Assembly (NCBI GenBank): GCA_030272585.1
Contig: BSYQ01000007.1
Span: 376,001 to 440,000, forward strand
Source of the DNA: Bryopsis sp. KO-2023
Lineage: Eukaryota > Chlorophyta > Ulvophyceae > Bryopsidales > Bryopsidaceae
DNA: 64,000 nucleotides
Direction: 5' to 3'
Position 1 is the first letter of the stretch; every line of letters starts with the position of its first letter. Below, one piece after another: positions 23,707 to 37,925 of the stretch. The position numbers and the translations under genes were made by a program. The notes below the pieces were generated by a model. That model ran no database searches and was not told where the DNA came from. It worked only from the letters and a program-made list of their open reading frames with translations.

Positions 23707-25598
23707 CTTTCAAAACAAATCAACAGCTGCCATTAGTTCCTCTCTCTCTCTTTTTTGGTTTTATCAGTGCAAAATTGGTGATGCAAAATGACTGTATCAC
23801 GGGGGTACGAAAACTGTACGACGCGCAACGAAAATCGACAGGTGGCGGCTGAGCGCCCCCGCATCGACGATTTTCAAGAGACGTCACTCCGGATTTCGCA
23901 GAGCTCAGACGACATTATGCGTCACGAAAATTTGTTTCAAAAAAACTGCCGTCCAGTTGCGGTATTTACCAGGATGTCGAAATCCGGCATATTCAAACAC
24001 ACACAGAAATAAGTGCAGTCCAGCAACGCATGCATATATTCTCATAAATATTTCCCGGCAGTCGTCGTTTCGGATCAGTTTTTTTTTTCCTGAGCTTTTT
24101 TTGCTCCTAAATTTTCGAGATTCCATAAATCGACACGTAGGACACCTACAATTTTGTTCATTTTCTTTCGTTCAAAGCTTGCGAGGTTTGGGAAGGAGCT
24201 TTTTTTTTCTGTCTTGTTTTTTTGTTTCTCCTGTGCTTCAGTTAACGAGTTGTTTCGAAGGGCAGGTTGGTGGGAGAAAAACAAGGCGTCAATATCCACA
24301 ACCGCCCCTTCAAAACGAAACAGCTGGAAACTGCAAGATTCTCACCAAGCCCTCCCCAAACACACGCACGTCTTTCAAAACTCGCTTAACGCGCGACGTG
24401 TCTAGCGAGGGAGAAATCGACGAGCGCTGACGTCCAGATCAACAATCGTCCAGAACTACCGCACAAGGGAAAACTCGCGTATTATTTTCCAGCGCGTTGG
24501 GCGCATTCTAACCGGATGTTAAAGCATATGGTGCGACACCTATTTTCGTGTTCAAAAAGACCAGGAAAAAAAAACGGCGAAAAGAAGGCGCGAGGCGCTT
24601 CAAAAAAACCCTGATAAACAACTCGAAAAATAAACTGATGGGGCAGAAACCGAGCGCGGTGTCCAGTCCGCGTGCATCCTCCATTTTTCTTGCTTGATCA
24701 AAAAGCCTCGAAAAAGCTCCCACGAGTTTGGATCGATGGTTGGACCGTACGTACACCAGGCAACGAGAGTGGTTATTTATCAAGCCCGTGTTATTTCAGT
24801 TTTTCAGAGAGGAGGGGGTTTGGGGGAGAGGGGGAGGGGGGGACTTTGGCTCTTGAGCGCGTGGTGGCTAAGGTCAGTACCATTGTCCTGTCACAATAAT
24901 TCGGTCCTTCAAATAGTCGCAGAAGCGATGCGAATTCATAAATCGTCCGGGAGTCAGGCTGACCAGACTTTGCTGGTCACCCCAGAAGAGCCGGCTCCGA
25001 CAACTCATAAGACCGTTTCCGCAGGGAAATGGTGGCTCAAGGGAAAAAAAAAAAAGAAGCACCCACGAATGGCTCTAGGTTAGCGGAATGTCGGGGGCGA
25101 CGCGATTTTAAAGTCCGCGAGTCGGAGTCCGACGGACGACTGACAGCTCACATCATAAATGATGCACGTTAGGCGTCACGTGACTCAAATTTAGCCAAAA
25201 TCTGATATTTTATCTCAAACACGTATACATGACGCACTGTTACGTCAGATCAACAACGGTGGCTGATCCGGTAGTTGGAACCAATCAAATGCAGCAATTT
25301 TATTGTTCAACCACACTCAACATATTTCCAGAAAGACATTCAAGGTAGGTGATGGTAATTTGCTCATCCGAGTGCAGTCACAATAGTTTGGAGCAGCAAA
25401 CTCAAAAATCCTCATGTTGAAACACAAGTATCGAAATCTAGTTATTGTGGCAATCCGTTTACATCACAATCAAAGGCTAAGACAAAAATGGACCTGCCCT
25501 CTACTCCTTTTCCAACGATCATCTCACTCCCACCCGAAGTGCAAAAAGAAAAAATGTTGCATTGAATCGAGGACCCACCCAAATTCAAACACAAGCTA
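23707..25598. other. Intergenic region between UTP20 3' end and CPL gene
   Basis: No supportable gene on either strand. It should contain the CPL promoter and first exon (candidate ATG near 23988 on the minus strand) and the downstream flank of UTP20. A palindromic TCACGTGA (G-box type) lies near 25176. Short poly-A/T and G-rich runs are the only other structure noticed. Confidence 0.5.
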
Positions 25599-28500
25599 TC
25601 AACCCCTCTTCCTTCTCTTGGTCAAGGCCTTCGTGGCCTTTCTGAATTCCCCGTCCATTTTTCTCCACTCAAGCTTGTTTCTGTTCCTTTTAATCCGCCG
25701 GCGAGCTGCTGCCTCGGGATCAGTGATCCTCTGTGGCAAGTCCAACACAAGCACGACATCAAAATGGCAGAAAAAAAAAGGGAAATGTGACAAACAAGCA
25801 AATATTACATCCTCTGGTGAACTAGACAATTTGAAAACCAACATGCAGCAAATGATTGAATCCAAGTTGGATCATCCAACAACATCTACAGCCACATTAT
25901 CATTTGGCTGGGATAAGCAACAGGACTTGGGATGAAGGGGTGTAACCCACCTGGAGTTTTTCTGTTTTCTTCCGTTGCATTCGCCTGGCTTGGACGGTTC
26001 TTCTGGCTTCGTTAAAGGCTGAGAGCAAGACATCGCTGCCCACTATACCTCGAATATGTACTTGGACCTCCTCTGCAACAGTTTTCACCTCGGACACATC
26101 TTCGGATTTCTGGGCCGCCTCCAGGATTCTATAAATCGGCATCATCATCGCTGGAAGGTACCGCACAACATCATCCGGCCCCAATCTGCTGCCCAGAGCA
26201 GCAAAAAACTTGAGGGCTGACAGCCGAACTTCTCTCCGCAATGCCGAGTGATCGTCTGCAATCCTGGCCATTCTTTGCACCAAACCAAAAAGAGACAATC
26301 GCCTCGCCCCAGTGCCAGTATTGCCCTGATTTTTGACGATTTCTGGTGTGTGAATTCTCTCCCCTTCATCAGATAGTACTACATCATCCACTGCTGTTTC
26401 GAAGTCCGAATTCCCATCTGATTCAACCACAGCTGATCTGCCCTCATTCTCAGCCTCGACATGGCCACCCGCCGTCTCCTCCCCTTCATTGTCTAATCGC
26501 TCCGCCACTGGATCATTATCCTTCCTGACTGCCAGATGCAACTGGGGTGCTATCCACACCAAGCATTTCGTTGCTTGCACTGCTAAGTCAGGGTCAACCA
26601 CCCCTGCCTCGATCGTCACAAAGAGTAAAAATGCTAGCTCAGACACCGTCCTTCCTCCCAGTAACACCCCAGCTCTGGCTTCTGATAAATTGGTGCCAAG
26701 CACTGCCAGGCCCTTCACGATCAGCCTGACCGAAACTTTCCTCACCCATGCATGCCTGTACCTTAAAAGGCTGACAACAGCATTCCAGGCCCTTGTTTCC
26801 ACGCCTTCATCATCAACCTCGCCAGAAACACTCCCAAGAAATGCAGATTTTTTCCCAAAGTGTTCGGCTACCTTCTCCAGCAAACACAACGCAGAGTAAA
26901 CCTCTTGCCAATCTAGAACTGCATGGCCGCCGTCGTTCTCGTCCGATTCTTCAGAAGCTTCTATTAACTGCACATGCTTCGCCAGAACATGGCCCAAACT
27001 CTCTAGGAGGGCTTCTTCATGTGGGATTGCGATTTTCGTCCTCAACTCGACAAAGAACCCTAGAGCCTGGGATGCTGTGCGTCTTAATTGGAGATCGTCC
27101 GACTCCAGCCATTGAAATGCAACATCCATCAATTTTTCTGCCGTTGGGCGACCTATTCTCTTCAACATTGTTTTCACACCTTCGGCGATTTGCTCCCGAC
27201 AAAGCCTCGAATCATCATTGGCCAAGCGAACAATCAAGGGCAAAAAGAAAAAGTCTGCCTGTACATCCAGAAGCTCTGCGGGGAATTTCTGCATGATCAT
27301 CCCTAGAAGCCCCAGCGCTTGGAGCCGCCCGGTTTCATACTCGTACGAAAGATTAGTCATCACGAATTTCAGGTGATCCATCAAGCGAACTTCGCCGAGG
27401 GGGTAAGTCAACAGAAACTGAAGCAAAAGGCTGGAGCATGTTTCCCTTACGGACGAAACCTGAGACCTGATCATCATTTCTTGCACCGTTTTCATGACAT
27501 CGTACAGAGCTGGGACCATGACTTTTCTGTCGACCATTGCTCGAATGAGGTTGAACCCAGAATGGCGCTGCGCATGCTCCTCCAGGTCTGTCGCAATCAA
27601 AACTAGAAGCGAGTTCACTTGATCGTTGGTGGGTTCGAAGGCGTCACCTGCTCGCAAGATTTTGGCCAGGAAGTTAAAGCAATCCTGAGCTACCGGGTCG
27701 GTTGATGTCGACACCTTATCCAGCATCATCATCACAGTGTTCCCAGCAGCGACTGCAGCTTCCCCGAGTCCAGGCAAGGGCAATCTCACCAGGAAGCAAA
27801 CACACTGTAATGCCAGCTTCGACACTGGTGCATGCCGGGATTTCAAACAAGAAACCAACAAGGGCAGCAGTGGATCCAGCAACCCCAGCACCTCGACATT
27901 TTTCACATCCATCTTCCCTTTTTTCAACCCATTGTGCAGGATTTTCAATGCAAACTCCACCAGCAGAGCTTCGTATCGGTCTGACACGGAGGCTTCATTC
28001 GATTCTGCAAACTTCAGGGAAGATAACCCAGCCACCCCAGCATTCGCTTCAGCCTGAGCGATCGCATCCATTTCGATCTTCATCCCTCTTCCGATCAGAT
28101 CATGGACGAAAGACATCAAATCCACCAAGGATGCCGAAGTGCTGTCCAGTACTCCTTTCGAAAGGTAGACCAGCAGCTCCGTGAGGCGATTTCGGAGTTT
28201 GGGGCTGGTGCAATCGTTCAGTCTGGCCCTCACAAGCTGCATTATATCATCGGCACATCGCTCAAAATTCGCCAGTTTCATCAGCAAATAGGCTGACTCA
28301 TAAGCTCTGCATGCCTTGGCTTCCTTGTAATTTGCTGTGAACTGTTTGACCTCCTTGGCTTCCGCCACTTCTCCGAAGAGCTCAGCATCAATGATTGGCA
28401 AAACAAGATTGACGACAGCATCAGCATCCCCTGCAGCAGTGGATTCTGCCACAGCTTCCAGAACCTGTTGGGAGTCCAAACAAACCACCCATCTTTACAA

Positions 28501-31500
28501 ATTTTCCTAAATCGTGCTGGAAGTTTAGGTATGATTCGAGCACATCGATGTTCAAGACATAACTTTCGGGGGTGCATTTTAAGGGGGGGGAGGATCTGCA
28601 CGAAACAGGCTCCATTGTTTTTTTTGGCACAAAAACACCAGGTAGGACTTATATCATCGGCTCCTACCGCATGCATAGTAAATCCAAGCACATGAACGCT
28701 GAATCCTTTCTCTGGTAGAGCAGCCTTCAATACAATCATCAGCATCTCCAGATACTTTGACCCCAGTTCCTTCGCCATTCCGATAAAAACTGCCCTGGCA
28801 TCCTCCCTGAAAGCCTGCCTTCGATGTTTCAATATGTTCGCAACTCTCTGCAGCGCCCCCCTCATTTCGAACTGCTCGAACCTGGGTGGCATTCTCCTGA
28901 GCAGACGAACCATGGATTTTGCCACAGCTGGTCTTGCCTTTTCCTCGCTTTCCAATAGAAGTTTCTTCAATGTGGGGAGAACACGGTTATACATGCAATG
29001 CGATATCACTTGCCCTTCCTCTTTTGAAACTGCGATGAGCAAAAACACACACGATTAATTACATATTGGATCGTTTGCATCCGTAAGGCCCTTTACATCT
29101 ATTCAATTTCTAGACTGACTGACCTTCTCTTCCCTTTTTCATCTGGTCAGTCTGATTTTCCTCTGTATCATTCTCATCCATGTGGGAATCCCCCAGTGCT
29201 TCTCTCAAAGCATCTTTTTCTCCAGGGTCCGGAATTTCAAAAGGTAAAGCATCGATCACAACACACATTGCCTTGACCATCCCTTTGGAAGGAGTGTCGG
29301 CCCGATGGACTGAGCTGAGGAGCTTACTAAGCAGCTCTCCGTACAATTCCCAGCTCAACTGATGCGATAGCTTGGATAAAACTTGAATCGTAGCTTCGAT
29401 CACTTGATGCTCTCTGCTTTGATCCAGCTGAGGAAAAAAAAGACAGGAAACAAACAAAGGAAAAGACAGTCAAGGGGTTCTGTCTGACAGAGATGCACCA
29501 CAATTCCTCACAGTTTCATGCACAGCACTGAGCCTATTTTGTCATTCCCTGACTTCTGCGTTTCTTTTACACACCTCATTCGACATCTTTCGCCCGGATG
29601 TCTCACCAGCCCTTCCATCAAAGATCGCTTGCAGAATTAATGGCACCAGCACAACCATGGTTTCCCTTGTAGCAAGGTCCTCGCTCTTTTCAATCAGTTT
29701 TGTGACATGCACCCAGGCCCTAGCCCTTCGATGGAGCTGCAAATGCGACACGTTGTTGAAGAAATCCTGCTCTTCATCGTTGAGATTCACCAGGCTGAAA
29801 AGCCCCTGGAAGCTCGCAGGGAACTTGCTGATGACCTGACGGACTCGAGCAACGTGCTCCTGTCTGACTGCCAAATTTTGGGCCCCCAAACCCTTGCAAA
29901 GCTTCTTGTAGACGTACATTGTGGCTTCAGGAACGAGCTCCACATCAGGTGATGAAGAAAGGAACCTGTGAAGTAGAAAGCAGAAATGTTTATCAGCAGC
30001 CGCAGCAGTTTCTTCAGCTGGTTCTTATATCTCCATCACTTTCACATGTACAAATTCTCTAAAAATTGATGTACTGAAGGGAAAATAAAAGAAAGAGCAT
30101 TCACACAACATGCCGCTGCACCAATAATCAAACATCTAAGAAAAGATCACAAGACCTTGACAGAGCTTCAGATGCAGCTTGACGTAGAGAAATATCATCT
30201 GGGTTTTCCAAATCGAACAAGCATGTGTGCAGAATGGGTAGGCGGCGATGATGGGTCATCCCCTGCCAAGCTTCACAGGACAATTCCCCGTAGGCAGCCA
30301 GACGGCAATCATAGTCAGGGGTCCCCGAAAGGTCCTCCATAAAACTGTTCAGATCGGTGAAGAGCCTGGCAGGTTCTATCAGGTCAGGAAGCAGGGTGCC
30401 CAAGGCTCTGAAACAAGTAGCCAAAGCAACCCTAGCTTCCTGCTCCTTTAGCTGGGATGCCCGAACAGCAAGCTCATCAGAAAACCTGTAATAGACATCG
30501 GGACAGGCAAACGCTGGAGTCATAAAAACAATGCAAAAAGAAAATAGATGGACCACTCAAGGCAACAAGCACTGGTGGCGCTATATGCTGGATTTAAGGA
30601 AAGAAATCAGGAGTTGGTTGAGTGTTTTTCAGGACTCACCCGAGGATTTCTTCCTCTGAAAATACAGAGCCAGGTGTAGAGATGGACGAGCCCAGGCGTT
30701 CCCACACAGCAGCCAGGCAATTGAGAGTCCGCATGACCACAGATTCATGTTGTGGTCGATGTTTTCCTCTGGGCATTGCTGACCCCAGCAGGGGAAGCAA
30801 GGCCTGTGTCAAGCTGCGAGCTGGGCCCGAATCCATGGCAAAGGCAGCGACTCGTTCCAGAATGGAGAGCTCCCGATCAGCCTCCCTCTTTATCTTCAAC
30901 TGATATTGACACCCGACACATCTTATTGCCATATTTACGTTCTGTTGGGGGTGGAATAACGTGCCTTTTATTTTTCAAGTTTTTGATCACCGCCTGCAGA
31001 GGACAGACCCACCCTCCTAAAAGGTGAATAGACTTACCATGGTCCCCGAATCAATAGCCACATTTCCAGCAAACACCGCCACAATATAGATCTTAAGCTG
31101 CTCCAGCAAACAGGGTATGTGGTCCTTCAGCACAGCCTCCACCGTTTCTTCCCCTTGCTCGAGTAAATTATCGATCACATCCAGGACTGAATCATGGAAA
31201 CTCTGTTTGAATGTCAGACAAGCCACTGAAGACACCACTTGAGACAGTAGCAGGCACCCCAGCTCTGGTCTGCCAGAATCAGGGCCGGCTTCAGCACCTT
31301 CCTCAGAAGCTGCAAGGAACTTGACAAGTTTGGGATCGGACGACAATGCTCCAGCAATTCTGAGAAGGAGAGGCCCACTGTCCGTCAACCGCCACCATGA
31401 CACAAATACCTCAGTTTCTTCAAGAATGCAAGCAAAAAAAATGATACTTTGGAATTTGAATAACAATAGATTAGAGTATCCGATGGAAACAAAATCGCAA

Positions 31501-34500
31501 ACGATGGGCAAAAATCACTACGTGTTTCTCCAATGTTCTTTTACTCATCAGCATTCGATGCATTTAGCAGTACCTTATGGATTTTCCACCAGATTTAGGT
31601 AGGTCATGCATCCAAGGCTCAAAAACCGCCAGAATCCTGTTAATGAAAGGGCTGTGGTCACAAGAATCTGAAAACTTGACCCAGATCGTCCCGATGATAT
31701 CCAGGCATTGTCTAAGAAGCGTAGGCAGCTTCAATGGGTCTTTTTCTTCCTCCTCTGGGCCTTCGTTCCCTGGATTCTTGGTCTCTGTTGGTTGGGGGTT
31801 GGTGGACTCTTCTTGAGGGTTCGATTGATCGTTTTCCAGGGAAACCGTGAACCCCTCCAGCAAATGGGTCAACAAAGCAAGAATAGGGTTCAAGTATTGC
31901 ACAAGCTTGTAACCCAAAGCTTTGAACAGCGTATTCACTGGATAGACAGAAGAGCCCCCCCCAAAACAAAGATATTAGAATGGACAATTGCAGCAAAAAC
32001 TTCAAAAAAAAAATATTGGGGTTTATTGATCCCTTGATTCAACAAATGATATGATATGATATGATATTTGTTGCTTTGTTAATGTTCATTAATGAGATTT
32101 GCTCACAGTTGTCGAGAGTCTTCTGCTTGACACTGATAGGCACACCCTTCAATCGATCTTCTTGGATCCAACCCAGCCACTCGGCCCCCGAGCCCGTGTC
32201 GAGGTCATTCACCCACCAAGGCTGTGGCAGCAACAAATTCCTCTCCAACGTAGCCACTTTCTGAATGCCCACCAAATCCATGTTTTCTTCCCCGCCCCTG
32301 CTCACGAAGACGATGCCGATTTCACTCAAGAATCGGCCCAGCAAAAACCTGAGCTCTTGGGTCCGCATCGACCCAAAGAACTGAAGGATATCCAGATTTG
32401 CTCCTTTCAGTTTCCCGTCACGAAGCCGACGGTACTTGGGGTGCAGTATGTAGGTAAGGATGGGTACCAACCCTGGCCTGTGCTCTTCTGGAATCGGGGA
32501 GTCAGACGTGTCCCTGATAGGGAAATTCAACAGCTCCTGACGAAGGGTCTTGGGATCCAGCATTTGACGAAGATTATCCATGTAAGCACTGAAATGTTTG
32601 ACTTTGAATGCCTGGAGACAATGCAGTCCATTCGTCTGGAGTTCCCGGTAGTCCTCGCACAGCAGCCCCGATATTCTTTGGAGCACTTCTGTGGATCTGT
32701 GGCATTTTTGAAGCCGGTCCCCGCTTGAGATGGTGGAGAGCCAAGACGATACGCCTTTTCTCCAATGGGGGAACCGACAGCCTGAAGAAGGAAAACAGTA
32801 CGTCCCTTGAGGAATATACCAATTTCATCGACAGGTCACAACTTAATTAAACAAGTTGATTAATTAAAATTGAAAATAAATCAGCCGCCCAGAACGCTCG
32901 TTTTCATGCATATATGTTTTCTTGATTGGTCCCACCTTGTTCCTTCTTGTTATCTTCACTGCTATCAGCCACAGATTTCCACGATGGATTCCCAGGCCGT
33001 CGATCCAGGTAGTTGAGAAACAGCTCCACCCACTCTTCAGATCTTCCCTTCAACAGAGCATCCCCCCCATTTTGAATTGCCAGGAGGAAATGGGACAAGC
33101 AAGTGAGGGGGTCGGTGTGGCCACCGGAAGCCTCGATTCCTCCTGAGTGAAGGTCAGCCTTCATTCGGCCGATCAACGTGAGGTCATCCAGCAGCCCTGA
33201 TTTTGCTGAAGGCTCCACTCCATCCAAAAAAGCTTCCTGAAGTTCTGACAAAAGCGGAAACAGCAGCGACCAAACCTCCTGCAAACAAAAAAATAAACAC
33301 ATATAGAACGTGAGGTTTCCAGGCTTGATGGCCACATTTCAAAAATATTTCTTCTGCTAATGCTTGCTAAATTTGAAACTTACCTCTGGATAAGACTTTG
33401 CCCCCACACTAATTGCATCAGCCAGTGGCCTCCAGATCCTTGAGAATCGAATGAATATCATTCCCATCATTGAACGCAGCACGGGGGTCACCAGGAAACC
33501 ATGCAGGCGGCCAGATTCAAAATAGGCTTTCAGAGTGTCCGTCAGTTTCACCGCTTTGTGGTCGTTCTCCAAAGAAACGGGCTGCGCCTCGATTTCAAGA
33601 ATGGATTGGAAAATCAGACACCTGAAAATTCAACCCAACAGAAAAAGTGAATCCCAGCACATCGCCATGAGGATTGCCAAAGGGATGCAATAAAAGCTTT
33701 AAAACTTGGTACCCACTTGTCTGGCTCAGCCCCATCTTTCTCCTGTGCCTCTGTGGCTTTCAGATTAGGAGCGTCAAAACAGCACAGAAGCCGTAAACAG
33801 GCTTTTCGAACGTTCTGACTCCGGCTGCCCAGAAGTGGACCCAATGCCTCCACCAGTTTCTCAAATTCCTCTCGACTCAAAACAGCAGCCCCACCTTCGT
33901 ATTGCCCAGCATCCACCCCTGCTCTCAACATTGTCAATACATCGGCGGCCATGTCCAACACATGGTAGTTTCTTGGATGCTCCAGCAGCCAGCCTATTGC
34001 TTGTTTCGCACTATCCACAGCGGACTCTTCCAAATTCTGAAATAAAGCTTTTGCCATGAGACCCCTTGCTTTGGCCTGCAACATGAGCATATCCTCCAGG
34101 GTCACCGCATCCATATCTTTCCCAGTCAGACAAACATTGACCCCTTGGAGGGTAGCCAGCAATTGCCGACAAGCTTGAAGAATCTGATCTGGCTTTGCCG
34201 ACACTTCCGGTAGACATCGCAGCCCCAGCCAAGCTTGGCTGATGTCATCCTTTTTCACAACCCTGCCCACAGGAGGGGTCCATTTTTCCAAAATTCTGAC
34301 GATATGCTCCGCCAAGGAGCCTCCCCCCAACATCAACCTTGGGACTTGCATCCCTGTCATTTTTCTGTACTCCCCAGACACCTCACATATCAAGAACAAA
34401 GCTTCCACAACTGTCGAATCATCTTTCCCATGCGGGTTTTTCCCTTCTACGATCATGCACAGTGCCCCCAGCAGATCAGATGCAAACATAGTCAATGCTG

Positions 34501-36339
34501 AGTCCCCCAGCGATAGAATCTGCCTGGTCAACCAGCACAAATCCACCGGTTTCGCCAATTGGAAAACCACCCCCCAGGATTGAACCATGCCTTCGAGCTT
34601 AGGTAGAGAATTTGCCCGTGTAAGGCCCACGACAAGAGCCAGGTAGAGTCTTAACACCTGCCTGGTCAGACACTCAGAATGATCCAAATCTGCCACCCCC
34701 ATATCCTCATTAACCTCAGAATTCCTTGCTTCACCAGCTTCCCCTTTATAATTCAACAGCAGGCTAGAAAGCTGTGAAGAAAATCGGATCGGCAAAGTAA
34801 AGTCCCGTATGCATGTCCCTCCCTTTGCCTCCAGAATCAAAGCCACACAGCACACCCCTCTTGCAACATCCCGGGAAGCCACGCCAATTTCAAATGGACT
34901 AGCTGCCGGCTCCTTTCCAGCTTGGCAGCATTGTTCGTATCTCTTCATCCTTTCACGAACCTTTTCCACTCCGACCTCCACCAACACTACCTGACCCTCC
35001 TTGTTTTCGACAAAGTCTGCCAGCTTCTCAAGTCCAATTCTTAAAGCCTCCCCACACCTATCTCTAATAAAATCAATCGTCAGCCACGATGGCCCAGAGT
35101 TGCTATCCCTCTCTTCATTTCCTCCACCGGTCGAGTCACCAGGTCTGGACCTTTTGCCTTTCGGTTTCCCCTTGAACTCATCTGGGGACAGCAACTCTGA
35201 ATCTGTTGCGAATCGCAAAACATCCTCAGCTCTGCTGTGCAACCTCCCTTGAATACCGGCACAGGCTTCAGCAATTGTTTGACCTACTCCATCCAATATC
35301 AAATCGTCTTTTCGCCGGGTGCAGACCTCCGAGAAAAGGCACTTTATCCCAGTTTTCAGCTTCTTGGAGTTCGCTACGCGGAACAGGTACGACACTGACT
35401 GGGCTGCCAGTCTGCGCACATGTCTGACTCTGTGGTTCCGTAATCTGCTGGTCATGGGCAGCAGCCAAGCAATCTTGGTGACCAATAGTTTGGATAGGTG
35501 CCGGAAGATCAATGATAGATTTCGGAATGCGGCCTCGAGGGGTTCGGGGTGGCTGCAAATGTGATCGATTAAATCTGATACAACTCGCAGGACCTCCGGA
35601 ATCATGGGTACAAATAGATCTGAAGGCAAAAAAAGGGGGGAGGGGGGACAGATTTTAGCAAACCATCTGCAGCATGTAGAAAATCCATAATGACATTTCT
35701 GCCTTTCAAAGTTTGCTTGTTCGTGGTTGAGAAAAAGGGGCTGAAAATGCCATGGCAACTGATCCAGATGCACAGCTGTTGCTCATAATTGTGCAATGTG
35801 AATGGGATTTACTGTATAACTTCTTCACAGACTTGCATTGACGGTGATTTTGAGGGTTCACGTTGAACTAATGAAACATCTACCGATAAGAAAGAGATTC
35901 GCAAAAAAGACACCACACAAAAAAACAGGATTTTCTGGAAAAGGAATTATTCACCACCTTGTAGGTCTCTCGCCAGTGCTGCAAGCAAATCGGTCAGGGA
36001 TTCTGCCGACAGAATCGCATCCATTGCGCATTTTCCAAGGATAACTTCCAGAATCTCATCTTTATGATGCAAGACTTGAACCAGGGATCCACACTTGGAA
36101 TGAAGGACTTCCACCACATCCCTGAAATCTGGCCCGATGTCCATCTCCTTCCAATGATCGAATCTTTCTTGGAAAAAAGAGTCCGCATCTCCGAAAGGCA
36201 CCGCATCAATCTTCTCCAAAGAACGATAGGTATTGACATTGATTTCGGACAGCGATGTTTGATTCTTTTTGAACTTGTTTCGCTTTATCCGCTTTTTGGG
36301 AGGCAAAGGGCCTTCTTGTTCGGAGTCACTCCACCCCAT
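25599..36339 (-). CDS. UTP20: U3 snoRNP / SSU processome component UTP20 (DRIM family)
   Basis: A very large HEAT-repeat protein spread over many exons. The start MGWSDSEQEGPLPPKKRIKR is followed by NVNTYRSLEKIDAV, FFQERFDHWKEMDI and LVQVLHHKDEILEV, the conserved UTP20 N-terminal block. The longest exon (28,488 to about 25,950) encodes more than 800 residues of helical repeats. It splices at KLQ|GTGGGT to the last exon, which reads RITDPEAAARRRIKRNRN and ends ATKALTKRRKRG. That Lys/Arg-rich tail is the family's nucleolar C-terminus. Total length, by my rough addition, suits the ~2,500-2,800-residue family. UTP20 acts in the nucleolus in early 40S subunit assembly and 18S rRNA processing. An (ATGAT)n run lies in an intron near 32046. 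The 5' end faces the gene at 36747 across about 400 bp. Confidence 0.93.
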
Positions 36340-36746
36340 CTCAACACCAAGAAAAAAAAAGGGGGAAAAGAATTAACACCCCAGTGAAATTTCATGTCAT
36401 GTCCTCCCCAACCACATCCACCACAGAAAAAAATATATGTTCCAAAGGTATATATATTTTTATTTTTCCTTTCCCTTTCAGAAATCTGTCCCTCAGAAAT
36501 TCACCTCTGTGGTTGTCATTTTCGATTTTGGACAATCAGAAGTACAATTTTGGCTGCTTTTTTAAAGGCAGAAAGTAACAAAAGGACAAGCTATGTGTCA
36601 CCTGATTTCCTTGATTTCCCTTCGCTGCTCCACTTCGCACGACCAGTGTCTGGCTCGAACCACGCTGCCTTGCTTTTCCCGTTTCTTCGAAACGATCGAG
36701 TCGAGTTCGCTCGAGAAAAAGGCATGCGAATGATAAGGTGGCGGCT

Positions 36747-37925
36747 ATGTCGTACGGTTTACGATTTCACGAAGTTGCCACCAGTCTAATTGTGTCTCTC
36801 CACACACATCGCTGGGCGCAATGGAGTGCGAAGTTTTTCCCTGAGCCACAAAAACGAGACATGTGGAGACAGTTTTCGAAAAAGAGCGTGCTGCATCGTT
36901 GCCTGGTCGAGCTTTGGTCGACATGGCGAGTCGAGCACACTTTGGCTTACTCTAGACCTGTCAGTTTAACCCGCGGGTATTTCGGGGAGGGCTTCTGCAA
37001 CGTTCGTCGGGGGGAGGAAACGTGGCCGAAAAGATCAGTGCGACGTTTTGGGAATGGCGAAGCCGCAGCTGCAGAAAACGACCGCTATGTGGGCGATTCG
37101 AGCGACGACAGCGAGAGGAGAAGACCAAGTTCAGGCAACTCGGCGAGGGATGGAGACGTTTTGCCGTATTTAGATTTGCCATTGCTGGAGCTGTTGGAAA
37201 CTCCACAGGAGGATGGGGAAACCGTGAAACTGGCTTCGTTCGACAGAGCGCGGGACACGGTTAGAGCTATGATTGCGCGGAAGCGACCCGTGAACGACCG
37301 AGCGCTTCATCGGCTGATAAAAAAGGCGATCTCTCGACGCGAAATGGATGACGTTTTTGACGTCCTGGAGAAGAACCGCTTGGTGCGTTACGTGGGGGGC
37401 AAGAGGGTGCCGTATACCTACGATATCGCGAGTGACGTCTTTGATCACGCCGTCAAAGTACAGGGCGAGCGTTACGTAATCAAGAATCTGATGAGATTTC
37501 ATGAAGGTCAATTGCCTATCTCCAGATGGCGGTTGCGACCTCTGGTGAAATACTGTGCCTTTGAAAGGCCCGAGGATGTCCGAAAAATCTGGCAGTATGC
37601 CAAAATATCGAATCTGGGCAATGAACTAGGCGGTGAGGCAGTATGTGTGCTGAGAGTATTTTTGGACAATGATATGATCAAGGAGGCTCAAGAATTCAGG
37701 GACACTGAGCTGCGACCCAACAAAGTTCGGTTGACTGGTTCAGAAGCTCTGAGGAAGAGCATCTATTTCACTCTGGACGAGAAGGCCAGATGGATCAAGT
37801 CGAAAAGCTTTGTCGCCAAAAAGGGGGATGAAGCGAAAAACAAGACAGGAGGGATTTCGCACACTCTGACGCCAGAAGAGCACAAGAATCAACCTGCATG
37901 GATGGACTTTGCTCAAAACAGATAA
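36747..37925 (+). CDS. Intronless, probably mitochondrial helical-repeat protein
   Basis: A single exon of 392 residues beginning MSYGLRFHEVATSLIVSLHT. The first ~105 residues are rich in Arg, Lys and Ser with few acids, as in mitochondrial presequences. An acidic DSSDDSERRR linker follows. The rest is alpha-helical, with blocks such as REMDDVFDVLEKNRLVRYV, RFHEGQLPISRWRLRPLVK and AVCVLRVFLDNDMIKEAQEF, reminiscent of PPR-like helix pairs. No canonical 35-residue PPR register is obvious. Lack of introns among intron-rich neighbours is typical of PPR genes in green lineages and could also mean retrocopy origin. The divergent spacing of about 400 bp from UTP20 suggests a shared promoter. An organellar RNA or ribosome role is a guess from shape only. 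Confidence 0.75.
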   Translation: MSYGLRFHEVATSLIVSLHTHRWAQWSAKFFPEPQKRDMWRQFSKKSVLHRCLVELWSTWRVEHTLAYSRPVSLTRGYFGEGFCNVRRGEETWPKRSVRRFGNGEAAAAENDRYVGDSSDDSERRRPSSGNSARDGDVLPYLDLPLLELLETPQEDGETVKLASFDRARDTVRAMIARKRPVNDRALHRLIKKAISRREMDDVFDVLEKNRLVRYVGGKRVPYTYDIASDVFDHAVKVQGERYVIKNLMRFHEGQLPISRWRLRPLVKYCAFERPEDVRKIWQYAKISNLGNELGGEAVCVLRVFLDNDMIKEAQEFRDTELRPNKVRLTGSEALRKSIYFTLDEKARWIKSKSFVAKKGDEAKNKTGGISHTLTPEEHKNQPAWMDFAQNR

